From Methanobacteriota archaeon (GTDB lineage Archaea; Thermoplasmatota; DTKX01; VGTL01): DNA of 52,687 nt. The stretch spans positions 1 through 52,687 of the forward strand of contig VGTL01000011.1 in NCBI GenBank assembly GCA_016874675.1, read 5' to 3'. This document shows, in pieces, positions 38,792-46,320 of this stretch (within the stretch, counting starts at the first letter, position 1; each line of letters starts with the position of its first letter). The notes below the pieces were generated by a model. That model ran no database searches. It was not told where the DNA came from and saw nothing but the letters and a program-made list of their open reading frames with translations. The position numbers and the translations under genes were made by a program.

Positions 38792-41597
38792 GAAGGCCCT
38801 TGAGCCTCTCCTTCATCTCCCGGACCCGCTTCTCCTTCTCGTCGAGCTCGCGGTCGCGCTTGCGGAGGTGCTCCTCCTCCTCCTCGATGTGGCGCTCGCG
38901 GATCTTGACGCGCCGGGCCTCCTCGTCCAGAGAGGCGGCCCTTTCGGCCAGCTCGGCGGCCTGCGCCGAGAGCGCCTTCTCCCGCTTGGCGACCTCCTCC
39001 GACCCGCGCGAGAGCTCCTGCCTGTCGCATTTCGCCCCGGCGAGCTCCTTTTCGAGCCTCTCCGAGAGCCTTGCCGATTCCTTCTGGGCCGCGGCCAGCT
39101 CGGCCCTCCCGCGGTCCTGCCGCTCCTTGAGCTTGGAGAGCTCCTTCTCGCGCTTTGCCGCGGCCACCCCGCGCGTTATCTCGGACTCATCCAGGGCCTT
39201 CGTGCGCGACACGAGCTCCCCCTCCTGCTTGTCAAGCCGCCGCTCCCTCGCGGCGAGGTCCTTCGACGCCTTCTCGAGCCGGGCGGATTGCCCCGCCAGG
39301 TCCTCCTCGAGCCTGGCCGCCTTGGACACGGAGACCTTGAGGGCCGTCTCCCGGCCGGCAAGATCGCGTTCGCGCTCCTCCTGCGCCCCGCGCTTTTGGC
39401 CCAGCTCGCGCACCGCCTGCTCGACCTCCTTCTCCATGGCGGCGAGCTTCTGCTCGTAGAGCCGCGACGCCTCCTCCCGCCGGCCGGCCTCGGCCGCCCG
39501 GGCGCCCAGCTCCCTGGAGAGCTTCTCCAGGCCCTTCTCCTGCTCGGAGAGCTCGGCCGAGGTCCCCGAGAGCACCGCCTCGCGCGCCTGGACCGACTCG
39601 GCCCCGCGGGCGACCTCCTGCTCGCGCCCCTTGACTGACCGCTCGCGCTCCTCCAGCGCCGCCTCGGCCTTCCCCGCCGCTGCCGTCCCCCGCTCCAGCT
39701 CCGCCGCTCGGGCCGCCAGCGTGCCCTCGAGGGCGGCGCATCGGGATTCGCCCTCGGCGACCTGCCGCTCCCTGTCGGAGAGACGTCGCTCAAGCAGCCT
39801 CGCATCCTTCTCCGCGGCGGCCAGCGCCTCGCCCGCGTCGGCGGCCGCCTTCTCCCTCGCGGACACCGCCTTCTCCCGGGCGCGGAGCTCCTCCTTGCGC
39901 CGGGTGTCGGACTCCTTTTCCCGCTCCAGCGCCCTGAGCTCCTGCCGGATGGCCTTCTGCTTCGGGTCCAGCGAGGCGGCAAGCTCCCGAAGCTCCGCCT
40001 CCTTCGCCCGGAGCCCGGCCTCCCGGGCGCCCAGCGTGTTCGCGGTGGCCTGGAGCTGCTCCTCCTCCTCCACGATGTGCTTCTCGCGGCCATCCAGCGA
40101 ACGGCGCGCCTCGTCCAGCCGGGATTGGAGCTCGGCGAGCTCCGTGTCCTTTCTCCGCAGCTGCTCGGATGCGGAGGCCAGCCGGTCCTCGCCCGAGCGG
40201 AGGGCCTCCTCCCGCCGGGAGAGCTCCTCCTGCGCCGTCTTCCGCTCCTTCTCGAACCGGGACCGCTCGCCGTCCAGGTCCCCCTCGGCCGCGCCCAGCT
40301 CCTGGGCCCGCTTCTCGAGGTCGGCGGCCCTCCGGCCCAGGTCGTCCTCGACCCCCTCGAGCTCCTCCCGGCGGGATTGGAGGTCCTTCAGGGATTCCTC
40401 CATCTGGGCCTTCTGGGCCGAGGCTGCCTTGATGTCCCGCTCCAATGACACGCGGCGCTCCTCCAGCGCCTCGACCTCCTTGCGGTGCCGCTCGCGGGAG
40501 AGCCTCAGGGCCTCCTCGGCGTCGGAGAGGGCCTTCTCGCGGACATTGATGCGCTTCTCGGTCTCTGCGAGGGACACCCCCTTCTCCTCGAGCGCGATCT
40601 GCTGGTCCTCGAGCCGGTCCCGCTCGGAGTGAAGCTCCCGGCGGTCGGCCTCGATGCCGGCCTTGAGGCCGGAAAGCTCCCGCTCGCGCTGCTCGAGCGC
40701 ATCCCGCGCCTGCTCGTTCCGGGCGGCGGACTCCTCGACCCCCCTGAGCCTCTCCTCGCCCTTGCGGAGGTCGAGCTCCCTCCGGTGCAGGGCGGATTCC
40801 TCGGCCGCGAGCGCCCGAGCCCTCTCACCGAGGTCGTTCTCGCGCTCGGAGCAGGCGAGCTCGCGGGTCTCCAGCGCCAGCAGGCGCTCGGTGAGGCCGG
40901 TCTCGGCCGCTTCGATGTCGGCCTTCCGGCGGTCCAGCTCGGTCCGGAGGGCGGAGAGCCCATTCTCATCGTCCTGGAGGGCCCGCCGGCGCGCCTCCGC
41001 CTCCTCCGCGCTGCCCTTGAGCGTCCGCTCCAGATCGCCCAGGGAGGCCGCCCGGGCCTCCAGCTGTCGACGGCCCTCCTCCAGGGCCGCCCTTTCGGTC
41101 TCGAGCCTTTGCTCCTTCCCGGCCACGGCGCGCAGGGCGTCCTCGCGCGACTTGAGATCTCGCTCGCGCTCGTCCAGCGACCTGGCCCGGAACTCGGCCG
41201 CCTCGACCTTCCACTCCCTCTCCTCGAGGGACTTGCCGCGCAGCTCCTGCTGGCCGACCTTCTGCTCCCGGGCGCGAAGCTCCCGGTCCCGCGCCTCGAG
41301 GGCCGATTCCCGACCCCGGAGGTCCTGGTCCCTGGTCTCTAGGACGGACTCCCTGGCCCTGATCGCGAGATCGCGGCTTTCGAGGTCGCGCACCTTGCCC
41401 TCCCGGGCCTTGAGCTGGGCCTCCTGCTCGCGCAGCCGCTCCTCGGGCCGGAGGACCAGCGGCGGCGGGGAAAGGGAGGGCGCGTCGGACGGGCGACCTT
41501 GCGACGGGGCGGAAGGCCCTTCCGGCGGCGACCCCGCGGCCTGCTCCTCCCTCTCCCTTGCGGCCCTGGCCTTGTCCAAGAGACCCAATGCGTCCAC
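38784..41597 (-). CDS. giant coiled-coil protein
   Basis: A 937-aa protein. After a short N-terminal segment (DALGLLDKARAAREREEQ) and a Pro/Ser linker to about residue 50, the remaining nearly 890 residues are an uninterrupted heptad coiled coil of Arg/Glu/Leu/Ala (REKALSDAEEALRLSRE, RERELSGLKAGIEADRREL). No enzymatic motif, signal peptide or transmembrane segment is seen. A cytoskeletal, scaffold or spacer role is inferred from the fold only. It starts at a GTG 19 bp after the stop of the coiled-coil gene upstream and is probably cotranscribed with it. Its stop overlaps the VWA gene on the other strand. Confidence 0.88.
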   Translation of the reverse strand: MDALGLLDKARAAREREEQAAGSPPEGPSAPSQGRPSDAPSLSPPPLVLRPEERLREQEAQLKAREGKVRDLESRDLAIRARESVLETRDQDLRGRESALEARDRELRAREQKVGQQELRGKSLEEREWKVEAAEFRARSLDERERDLKSREDALRAVAGKEQRLETERAALEEGRRQLEARAASLGDLERTLKGSAEEAEARRRALQDDENGLSALRTELDRRKADIEAAETGLTERLLALETRELACSERENDLGERARALAAEESALHRRELDLRKGEERLRGVEESAARNEQARDALEQRERELSGLKAGIEADRRELHSERDRLEDQQIALEEKGVSLAETEKRINVREKALSDAEEALRLSRERHRKEVEALEERRVSLERDIKAASAQKAQMEESLKDLQSRREELEGVEDDLGRRAADLEKRAQELGAAEGDLDGERSRFEKERKTAQEELSRREEALRSGEDRLASASEQLRRKDTELAELQSRLDEARRSLDGREKHIVEEEEQLQATANTLGAREAGLRAKEAELRELAASLDPKQKAIRQELRALEREKESDTRRKEELRAREKAVSAREKAAADAGEALAAAEKDARLLERRLSDRERQVAEGESRCAALEGTLAARAAELERGTAAAGKAEAALEERERSVKGREQEVARGAESVQAREAVLSGTSAELSEQEKGLEKLSRELGARAAEAGRREEASRLYEQKLAAMEKEVEQAVRELGQKRGAQEERERDLAGRETALKVSVSKAARLEEDLAGQSARLEKASKDLAARERRLDKQEGELVSRTKALDESEITRGVAAAKREKELSKLKERQDRGRAELAAAQKESARLSERLEKELAGAKCDRQELSRGSEEVAKREKALSAQAAELAERAASLDEEARRVKIRERHIEEEEEHLRKRDRELDEKEKRVREMKERLKGLLR

Positions 41598-41616
41598 CTT
41601 CCGTCGCTTCCGATCC

Positions 41617-42978
41617 TCACTTCTTCGCCAGGCCGAGCCTGGCCATTATCGATTCGTAGAGCCCGAAGTCGGCCGAGCGGGCGAACCGCTCCACGGCCTC
41701 CTCGGGCAGGCTGTCGAAGAGCGCGTCGATGCCGCGGAGCAGGCGGCGCAGCTCCTCGCCGTCTATCCCTTGCGGCACCGGTCCGGAGGCAGCGGCACCG
41801 GCCCCCAGGGCCGCCTTCCGCCTCTCGTGCTCCTCGAGCTCGGACTGGAACCTCTTCAGGCGCTCCTCGAGCTCGCTTTCGCGCTTTCGGAGCGCCCCGT
41901 CCTTGAGCTTGAGGGCCTCCTCGATCTTTTGGAACTCCACGGGCACCTGGCCGGGGCGGGCGACGTTGGCCGCCATCGCCCGCATCTCCTCCACCTCGCG
42001 CATGCGCTGGCGCATGACCTTCTCGAGCTCCTCCTCCTTCCGGACGAGCTCGTCCTCCTTGCGCTTGAGCCTCTCCTCGGTGTTGGTCAGCACCCGCCGG
42101 AACATCTTCTCCATCTCGAGGAGCTTCTCCTCCCTCCGCTTGAGGTCCTCGCGCTCCCCGTTCAGCCGCTCTATTTCCTTTTTGACGTCCTCCTCCCTGG
42201 AGGCGATCTCCTCGGCGCGCTGTTCGAGCTGCCTTTGGAGCTCGTCGATGCGGCGTGCAAGCTGGGTGTCCCGGAGGCTCTTTTCGCCCTCCCGGTCCCG
42301 TATCTGCCTCTGGAGGGCCTCGTCCATGCGGGTGAAGTTCTGCTCGACGGCCTTGAGGGAGTCCCGCTCCTGCCGGCCCTTCTGGAGGTCCTCCCTAAGC
42401 CGCGCCTCGCGCTGCAGCAGCTCCTCCTCCTTGCGCTTGAGCTCCGAGATGTCGATCCCCAGCGAGGTGATGCTCTTATAGAGCGCCTCCGCCTCCTCGG
42501 GCCGGGCCGCGACCGGGGGGTCGTGTCCGAAGACCTCGCCGGCGGCTTCCCCCCCGGCCGCCGCGACCTGGGTCGGCCTTTCGCCGCCGTCGCCCAGGAC
42601 AAGGCGCGTCTCCTTGCCGATGTCGAAGGCCTCGATATCGATGCGGGCACCGGTGAACTTGGAGACGGCGGTTATCATCTCGGCCCGCGCCTCGTCGGGC
42701 AGGGAGAATACCTTGAGGGTGCAGTCCTCGTCGAGGGAGCCGCGCAGTATCTGCCTCAGGCTCGGCTGTCCGAAGAGCCGCTCCCGCCAGACATAGATGG
42801 CCATCACCGGCCGGGAGCCCATCAGTATGAGTATCCCGTGGGCCTCGGTGTCCTCCCTCTGGTGGTCGACCTTGATGTAGCCGTTGAAGTCACGCCCGCT
42901 CAGTCCCGCGAGGAGCCGCCGAAGGACATCCGGTCCCCCTTTGAGGGTGTCGATGAGCTTCCCCCTTGGGAGATTCAC
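41617..42978 (-). CDS. coiled-coil protein with N-terminal DUF2226-like domain
   Basis: A 453-aa protein. Residues 1 to about 130 (NLPRGKLIDTLKGGPDVLRRLLAGLSGRDFNGYIKV, then HGILILMGSRPVMAIYVWRE) resemble an archaeal domain I recall as DUF2226, possibly PATAN-like. Residues about 165-390 form a coiled coil (LKRKEEELLQREARLREDL, RREEKLLEMEKMFRRVL). The C-terminus has a small helical domain (LRRLLRGIDALFDSLPEEAVERFARSADFGLYESIMARLG). The start is a GTG with GAGGTG six bases upstream; a very AT-rich promoter lies at 43017-43040. The homologous N-terminus at 48651 starts in the same way (TTG-Lys-Leu-Pro-Ser-Gly). Function unknown; the neighbours suggest a structural complex. Confidence 0.88.
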   Translation of the reverse strand: MNLPRGKLIDTLKGGPDVLRRLLAGLSGRDFNGYIKVDHQREDTEAHGILILMGSRPVMAIYVWRERLFGQPSLRQILRGSLDEDCTLKVFSLPDEARAEMITAVSKFTGARIDIEAFDIGKETRLVLGDGGERPTQVAAAGGEAAGEVFGHDPPVAARPEEAEALYKSITSLGIDISELKRKEEELLQREARLREDLQKGRQERDSLKAVEQNFTRMDEALQRQIRDREGEKSLRDTQLARRIDELQRQLEQRAEEIASREEDVKKEIERLNGEREDLKRREEKLLEMEKMFRRVLTNTEERLKRKEDELVRKEEELEKVMRQRMREVEEMRAMAANVARPGQVPVEFQKIEEALKLKDGALRKRESELEERLKRFQSELEEHERRKAALGAGAAASGPVPQGIDGEELRRLLRGIDALFDSLPEEAVERFARSADFGLYESIMARLGLAKK

Positions 42979-43016
42979 GCGCGCAGCACCTCGGATTGCG
43001 TATAACGAGTTGTTTC

Positions 43017-43040
43017 GATATATATATTATTATAGTTTCG
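43017..43040 (-). promoter_or_regulatory. promoter with CGAAACTATA box (coiled-coil operon)
   Basis: Minus strand reads CGAAACTATAATAATATATA and further TA dinucleotides, about 40-60 bp before the GTG at 42978. The same CGAAACTATA start occurs before the coiled-coil gene at 48651. Confidence 0.6.
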
Positions 43041-43088
43041 TGAATTGAGAGTTGTCGATGGTCGGTTCCTGGAAGATGGTTGGTCCCT

Positions 43089-43278
43089 GCCCCGCACTGA
43101 AGTGCGGGGCTTGGACGCTTTGCGATGGTGACCGACCCCGGAACAAATGCCGGGGTATCCAGCTTTCAGACCTTTGCACCCGGCGCGCGACACCCTGCGC
43201 ATTGAACTCCGCACCCTGCACCCCCGTAGACGAGCTTCGCTCGTCCCGGCCTGAAGGACCGGCCTCGGGCCGGTCCTT
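43089..43278. other. cluster of four perfect hairpins downstream of the zinc-ribbon coiled-coil gene
   Basis: Hairpins at 43089-43110 (GCCCCGCAC-TGAA-GTGCGGGGC), 43135-43156 (ACCCCGG and CCGGGGT, 8-nt loop), 43229-43245 (GACGAGC-TTC-GCTCGTC) and 43254-43278 (11-bp stem, TCG loop, flanked by AA/TT). The last is a plausible terminator for the minus-strand gene ending at 43336. The first resembles terminal hairpins of IS200/IS605-type elements. There is no gene in this 357-bp gap. Confidence 0.55.
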
Positions 43279-43334
43279 TGCGGTGCACCCCGCCGTCGGC
43301 CCGCTCCCCGCTGCCCGCTCCCCGCTGCCCTTCC
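43188..43334. repeat. half-repeat J with heptamer pyrimidine tracts
   Basis: ACACCCTGCGCATTG, CTCCGCACCCTGCACCCC (43206-43225) and CCGCTCCCCGCTGCCCGCTC (43307-43327) match the right arms of the GGGTGC and GGGCAGC classes. No purine left arm is present. Confidence 0.55.
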
Positions 43335-43335
43335 C

Positions 43336-46041
43336 TCACTCCACAACGCTTACCTCGTAGCTGCACCAGGGGCAGGTGATGGTTATCGGCCGGCGGTCAA
43401 CGGTTATCTCGAAGAGCTCTCCGCAGTAGGGGCAGGCGTATTTGCGCCCGCCCTTGGCCCCCAGCCTGGTCTTCTGGGCAAGGTCCTGCCCCGCGGGTTC
43501 GGCGGGCTTCTCCACGGGGGCCCGGAGCCGCGCCCTCTCGGCGCAGTTGGGGCAATCCGGAGAGCCCTCGGGGATGGCCTCGCCGCAGGTCGGGCAGAGC
43601 TCGAGCGCGGTCGGGCCCGAAGAGGAGAGGGCCTCCACCGCCTTGTTCGCGAGCTTCATGGCGTTGGCGTACTCCCCCAGCTCTAGCTGGTGCTGGGCAA
43701 GGTCGAACAGCTTCTCGATGCGCGTGGCGTCCTTGCCGGCCTTCCGGTCCGCCCGGATGGCAGCCGTGGCCTTCTTCAAAGCCGCCTGGGCGCCCTTCTG
43801 GCGCTCGGAGATCTCCTTGACCATCCTTTCGGCCTTGCGGGCGAGGTTGGTGGCCAGCTCCGGGTCCCCGCCGCGCAGCTTGCCCTTCGCCTCGTCCTGC
43901 AGCTCCTCGGCCTTTCGCACCACGAGCCCCATGTCCTTGTAGGTCGAGATGACCGAGTTGCAGTGGTCTATGGTGAGCAGCGCGTGGCGGTAGAGCCGGC
44001 CGGCCTCCTTCGATTTCTGGCGCACCCAGCGGGCGGTCTCCTCGGCGCTCTTGAAGTCCAGCTTCTTCAAAAACTCGCGGCTGCGGTTCAGCGTGCGCTC
44101 CCACTCCGAGGCGTCCAGCCCCAGCGACCGGAGGTCCTCGATGGTCTCCTCGGCGAGCTTTATCTGGCTCATGGCGGTGGAGACGTCCTGCGACTGGGCG
44201 GCGTCGCTCACCATGGCGACCGCCTCCGCAGCCAGCTGGCGTGCCCGGCGGAAGTCCCCCGAGGCCATCGAGCGCTCCGCCTCCTCGCGCTTCTTCTCGG
44301 CGGGAAGGACGTTGACTCCGGACTTCTTCAGGGTGGCTATCTGGGTGTTGCAGGAGACCAGGGCGTCCAGCGCCTGGAACCGCTCCTGCTCCAGCGCGCC
44401 CGCCTCCCTCCTGGCCTTCTCCGCCAGGGTCTCCGCCCGCTTCAGGTCGTCGGTCCTGAACGATTGCCAGGCCTCGTCGACCGCGGCCTGGAGGACGGAG
44501 GTGTCGGCCCGGGCCTCGCGCAGAATCTGGATCAGCCCCTCGGCGGCCATCACCTTGATCACGACATCTCGCCGGGCGTTCTCGCGCTCCTTCTTGACCA
44601 GCAGGTCGGCCGCCCGCCTGGCATGGTCCGTCGCGGTGTCGTAGAACCCCTCTCGCAGGGCGTTGTGCGCCTGCTTGATCTCCAGGTCGAGCTCCTCGAG
44701 GTCCTCGCCGCGGGAGCGCAGCTCCTGGCCCCGCCGGGCGAGCTGCTGGAACTCATCCACCACCCCGCAGTGGGGGCACAGCCTTATCTCGTCCTCGATC
44801 GAGAGCAGGTGTTGCTCGAGCGCGCGGACCTCGTCCTCCTTCTTGCGAAGCCTGGTCTCGTGTGTCTTCAGCCGGGTCTCGAGCTCCTCCACCTCGCGGC
44901 GGGCCCGGACGAGCTCCTCGGACCGCTGCCCGTGCTCGTTCTCGCCCTCCTTGAGGGCCGCGTCCCGGGCGCCGAGGTCGGCGAGCATCTGGTCGACCTT
45001 CCTGCGGTTCTCGTCCAGCGCGGAGAGCTCCGAGGCGAATCTGCGCTCCCGCTCGGACAGGTCGGTCCGGAGGCGCTCGATCTCCTCGCGGACTGACCTC
45101 ACCTCCTCCTCGGTGGCCAGCACCGTCTTGTGCCGGGCGCGCACCTCGTCGGCGAGTGCTCCCAGGGCCTCGGAGCTCGCGTGGATGAGCTCCGACTTCT
45201 TCGAGAGGTCCTCGTCCAGGCGGCGGCCGGCCGCCTCTCTCTCCTCGAGGGCGAGGTGCCTCTGCTCCAGCTCCTCGCCTCTGAGGACCAGCTGGTTGCC
45301 CAGCTCCTCGAGGCGCTCCTTCTCCGTCTCCAGTGTCACGAGCCTGCGCGAGAGCTCCGCCTTTAACCGGAGGAGCTCGTCGTCCGCCATGACGGCCTGG
45401 CGCGGAGGGGCCTCCTCGGCCTCGGGGGACGGGAGCTGGAAGGCGGCGCTGGAGATGTCCGGCTCCCCGGTGCCGGCCTCCGCCCGCGCCCCGGTGGCGT
45501 CGTCCGACGGCCCCTCCGGAGCCTCGGGCTCGACCGGTTCGGCGGTCCAGCGCTCCTCGGCCGGCGCTTCATGGCCGGGATACCCGGGACCCGGAGCGGT
45601 TCCGCCCTGCTCGACGGCCTCGCCCAGCCCCGGCCCTGCCTCTTCCGAGGCCCGGGCCCGCTCGGCCTTCCCCTCCCCGCCGGCGGTCTCCCCGGCAGCC
45701 CCGTCAGGGGGCGCCGTCTGCTCCCCGAGGCCACCGGCGAGGTCAGCCCCCTTCACCCCGGGGCCGACGAGGGCCGGTTCCTGGCTTGGCTCCCCCTCAT
45801 CCCCGCGCTCGGGCCCCATTGCGCCCCCATCGACCGACGGCTCGGTCGCGGGTTCGCCCTCGCCCGGTAGCGCGACCTCCCCGGAGCCCTCGCCGGAGGC
45901 CTCCCCCTCTTCCTCCACGGCCACGGGGATCGCGGTCTCTGGTGCCTTCTGGGCCGGTGGCGATGCCGGAGGCTCCTGGACCTCGGGCGCTCCGGGCTGG
46001 CGCTTCATTTTCTTTATCTTCCTTTTCTGTCCGTCGGGCAT
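43336..46041 (-). CDS. coiled-coil and helical-repeat protein with zinc ribbons
   Basis: A 901-aa protein. Residues about 1-215 are a disordered, Pro/Glu/Gly-rich stretch after a basic start (PDGQKRKIKKMKRQPGAPE). Residues about 215-430 are coiled coil. A CPHCG motif follows near 445, then degenerate helical repeats (LKKSGVNVLPAEKKREEAERSMASGDFRRARQLAAEAV; SLGLDASEWERTLNRSREFLKKLDF) like those of the 13314-15656 protein. The C-terminus has two zinc ribbons, CPTCG...CPNC and CPYCG...CPWC. The frame continues upstream to 46191, but that part is translated repeat; the start MPDGQ at 46041 is preferred. Function unknown, likely structural and nucleic-acid or protein binding. Confidence 0.87.
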   Translation of the reverse strand: MPDGQKRKIKKMKRQPGAPEVQEPPASPPAQKAPETAIPVAVEEEGEASGEGSGEVALPGEGEPATEPSVDGGAMGPERGDEGEPSQEPALVGPGVKGADLAGGLGEQTAPPDGAAGETAGGEGKAERARASEEAGPGLGEAVEQGGTAPGPGYPGHEAPAEERWTAEPVEPEAPEGPSDDATGARAEAGTGEPDISSAAFQLPSPEAEEAPPRQAVMADDELLRLKAELSRRLVTLETEKERLEELGNQLVLRGEELEQRHLALEEREAAGRRLDEDLSKKSELIHASSEALGALADEVRARHKTVLATEEEVRSVREEIERLRTDLSERERRFASELSALDENRRKVDQMLADLGARDAALKEGENEHGQRSEELVRARREVEELETRLKTHETRLRKKEDEVRALEQHLLSIEDEIRLCPHCGVVDEFQQLARRGQELRSRGEDLEELDLEIKQAHNALREGFYDTATDHARRAADLLVKKERENARRDVVIKVMAAEGLIQILREARADTSVLQAAVDEAWQSFRTDDLKRAETLAEKARREAGALEQERFQALDALVSCNTQIATLKKSGVNVLPAEKKREEAERSMASGDFRRARQLAAEAVAMVSDAAQSQDVSTAMSQIKLAEETIEDLRSLGLDASEWERTLNRSREFLKKLDFKSAEETARWVRQKSKEAGRLYRHALLTIDHCNSVISTYKDMGLVVRKAEELQDEAKGKLRGGDPELATNLARKAERMVKEISERQKGAQAALKKATAAIRADRKAGKDATRIEKLFDLAQHQLELGEYANAMKLANKAVEALSSSGPTALELCPTCGEAIPEGSPDCPNCAERARLRAPVEKPAEPAGQDLAQKTRLGAKGGRKYACPYCGELFEITVDRRPITITCPWCSYEVSVVE

Positions 46042-46075
46042 CGCGGCCTGACCGCTCCTGTCAGGGTGGGGGCTG

Positions 46076-46318
46076 CTGGGTGCCGGGGCACGGAAAGACA
46101 AGTAGGCGGAAAGGCAGAATGGCGGCAGGGGGGGCAGGAAGGCAGCAAGGCAGCAAGGCAGCAAGGCAGCAAGGGACGACGGTCGTCCCAATTCTCCCTT
46201 TCTGCCTTCCTGCCTTCCCTTGCTGCCTTGCTGCCTTGCTGCCTTGCTGCCTTGCTGCCTTCCTGATTTCCCTTTCTGCCTTCCTGCCTTCCAGCCCCAG
46301 CACCCCGCACCCCGGGTT
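46076..46318. repeat. inverted-repeat block K with a 17-bp palindromic apex
   Basis: The left arm is GGCAGAAT, GGCAGGAA and GGCAGCAA octamers (46100-46172). The apex GGGACGAC-G-GTCGTCCC at 46173-46189 is a perfect palindrome around one base. The right arm is CTTTCTGCC, CTTCCTGCC and CTTGCTGC (46195-46300). The block lies between two minus-strand coiled-coil genes. Confidence 0.92.
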
Positions 46319-46320
46319 CC

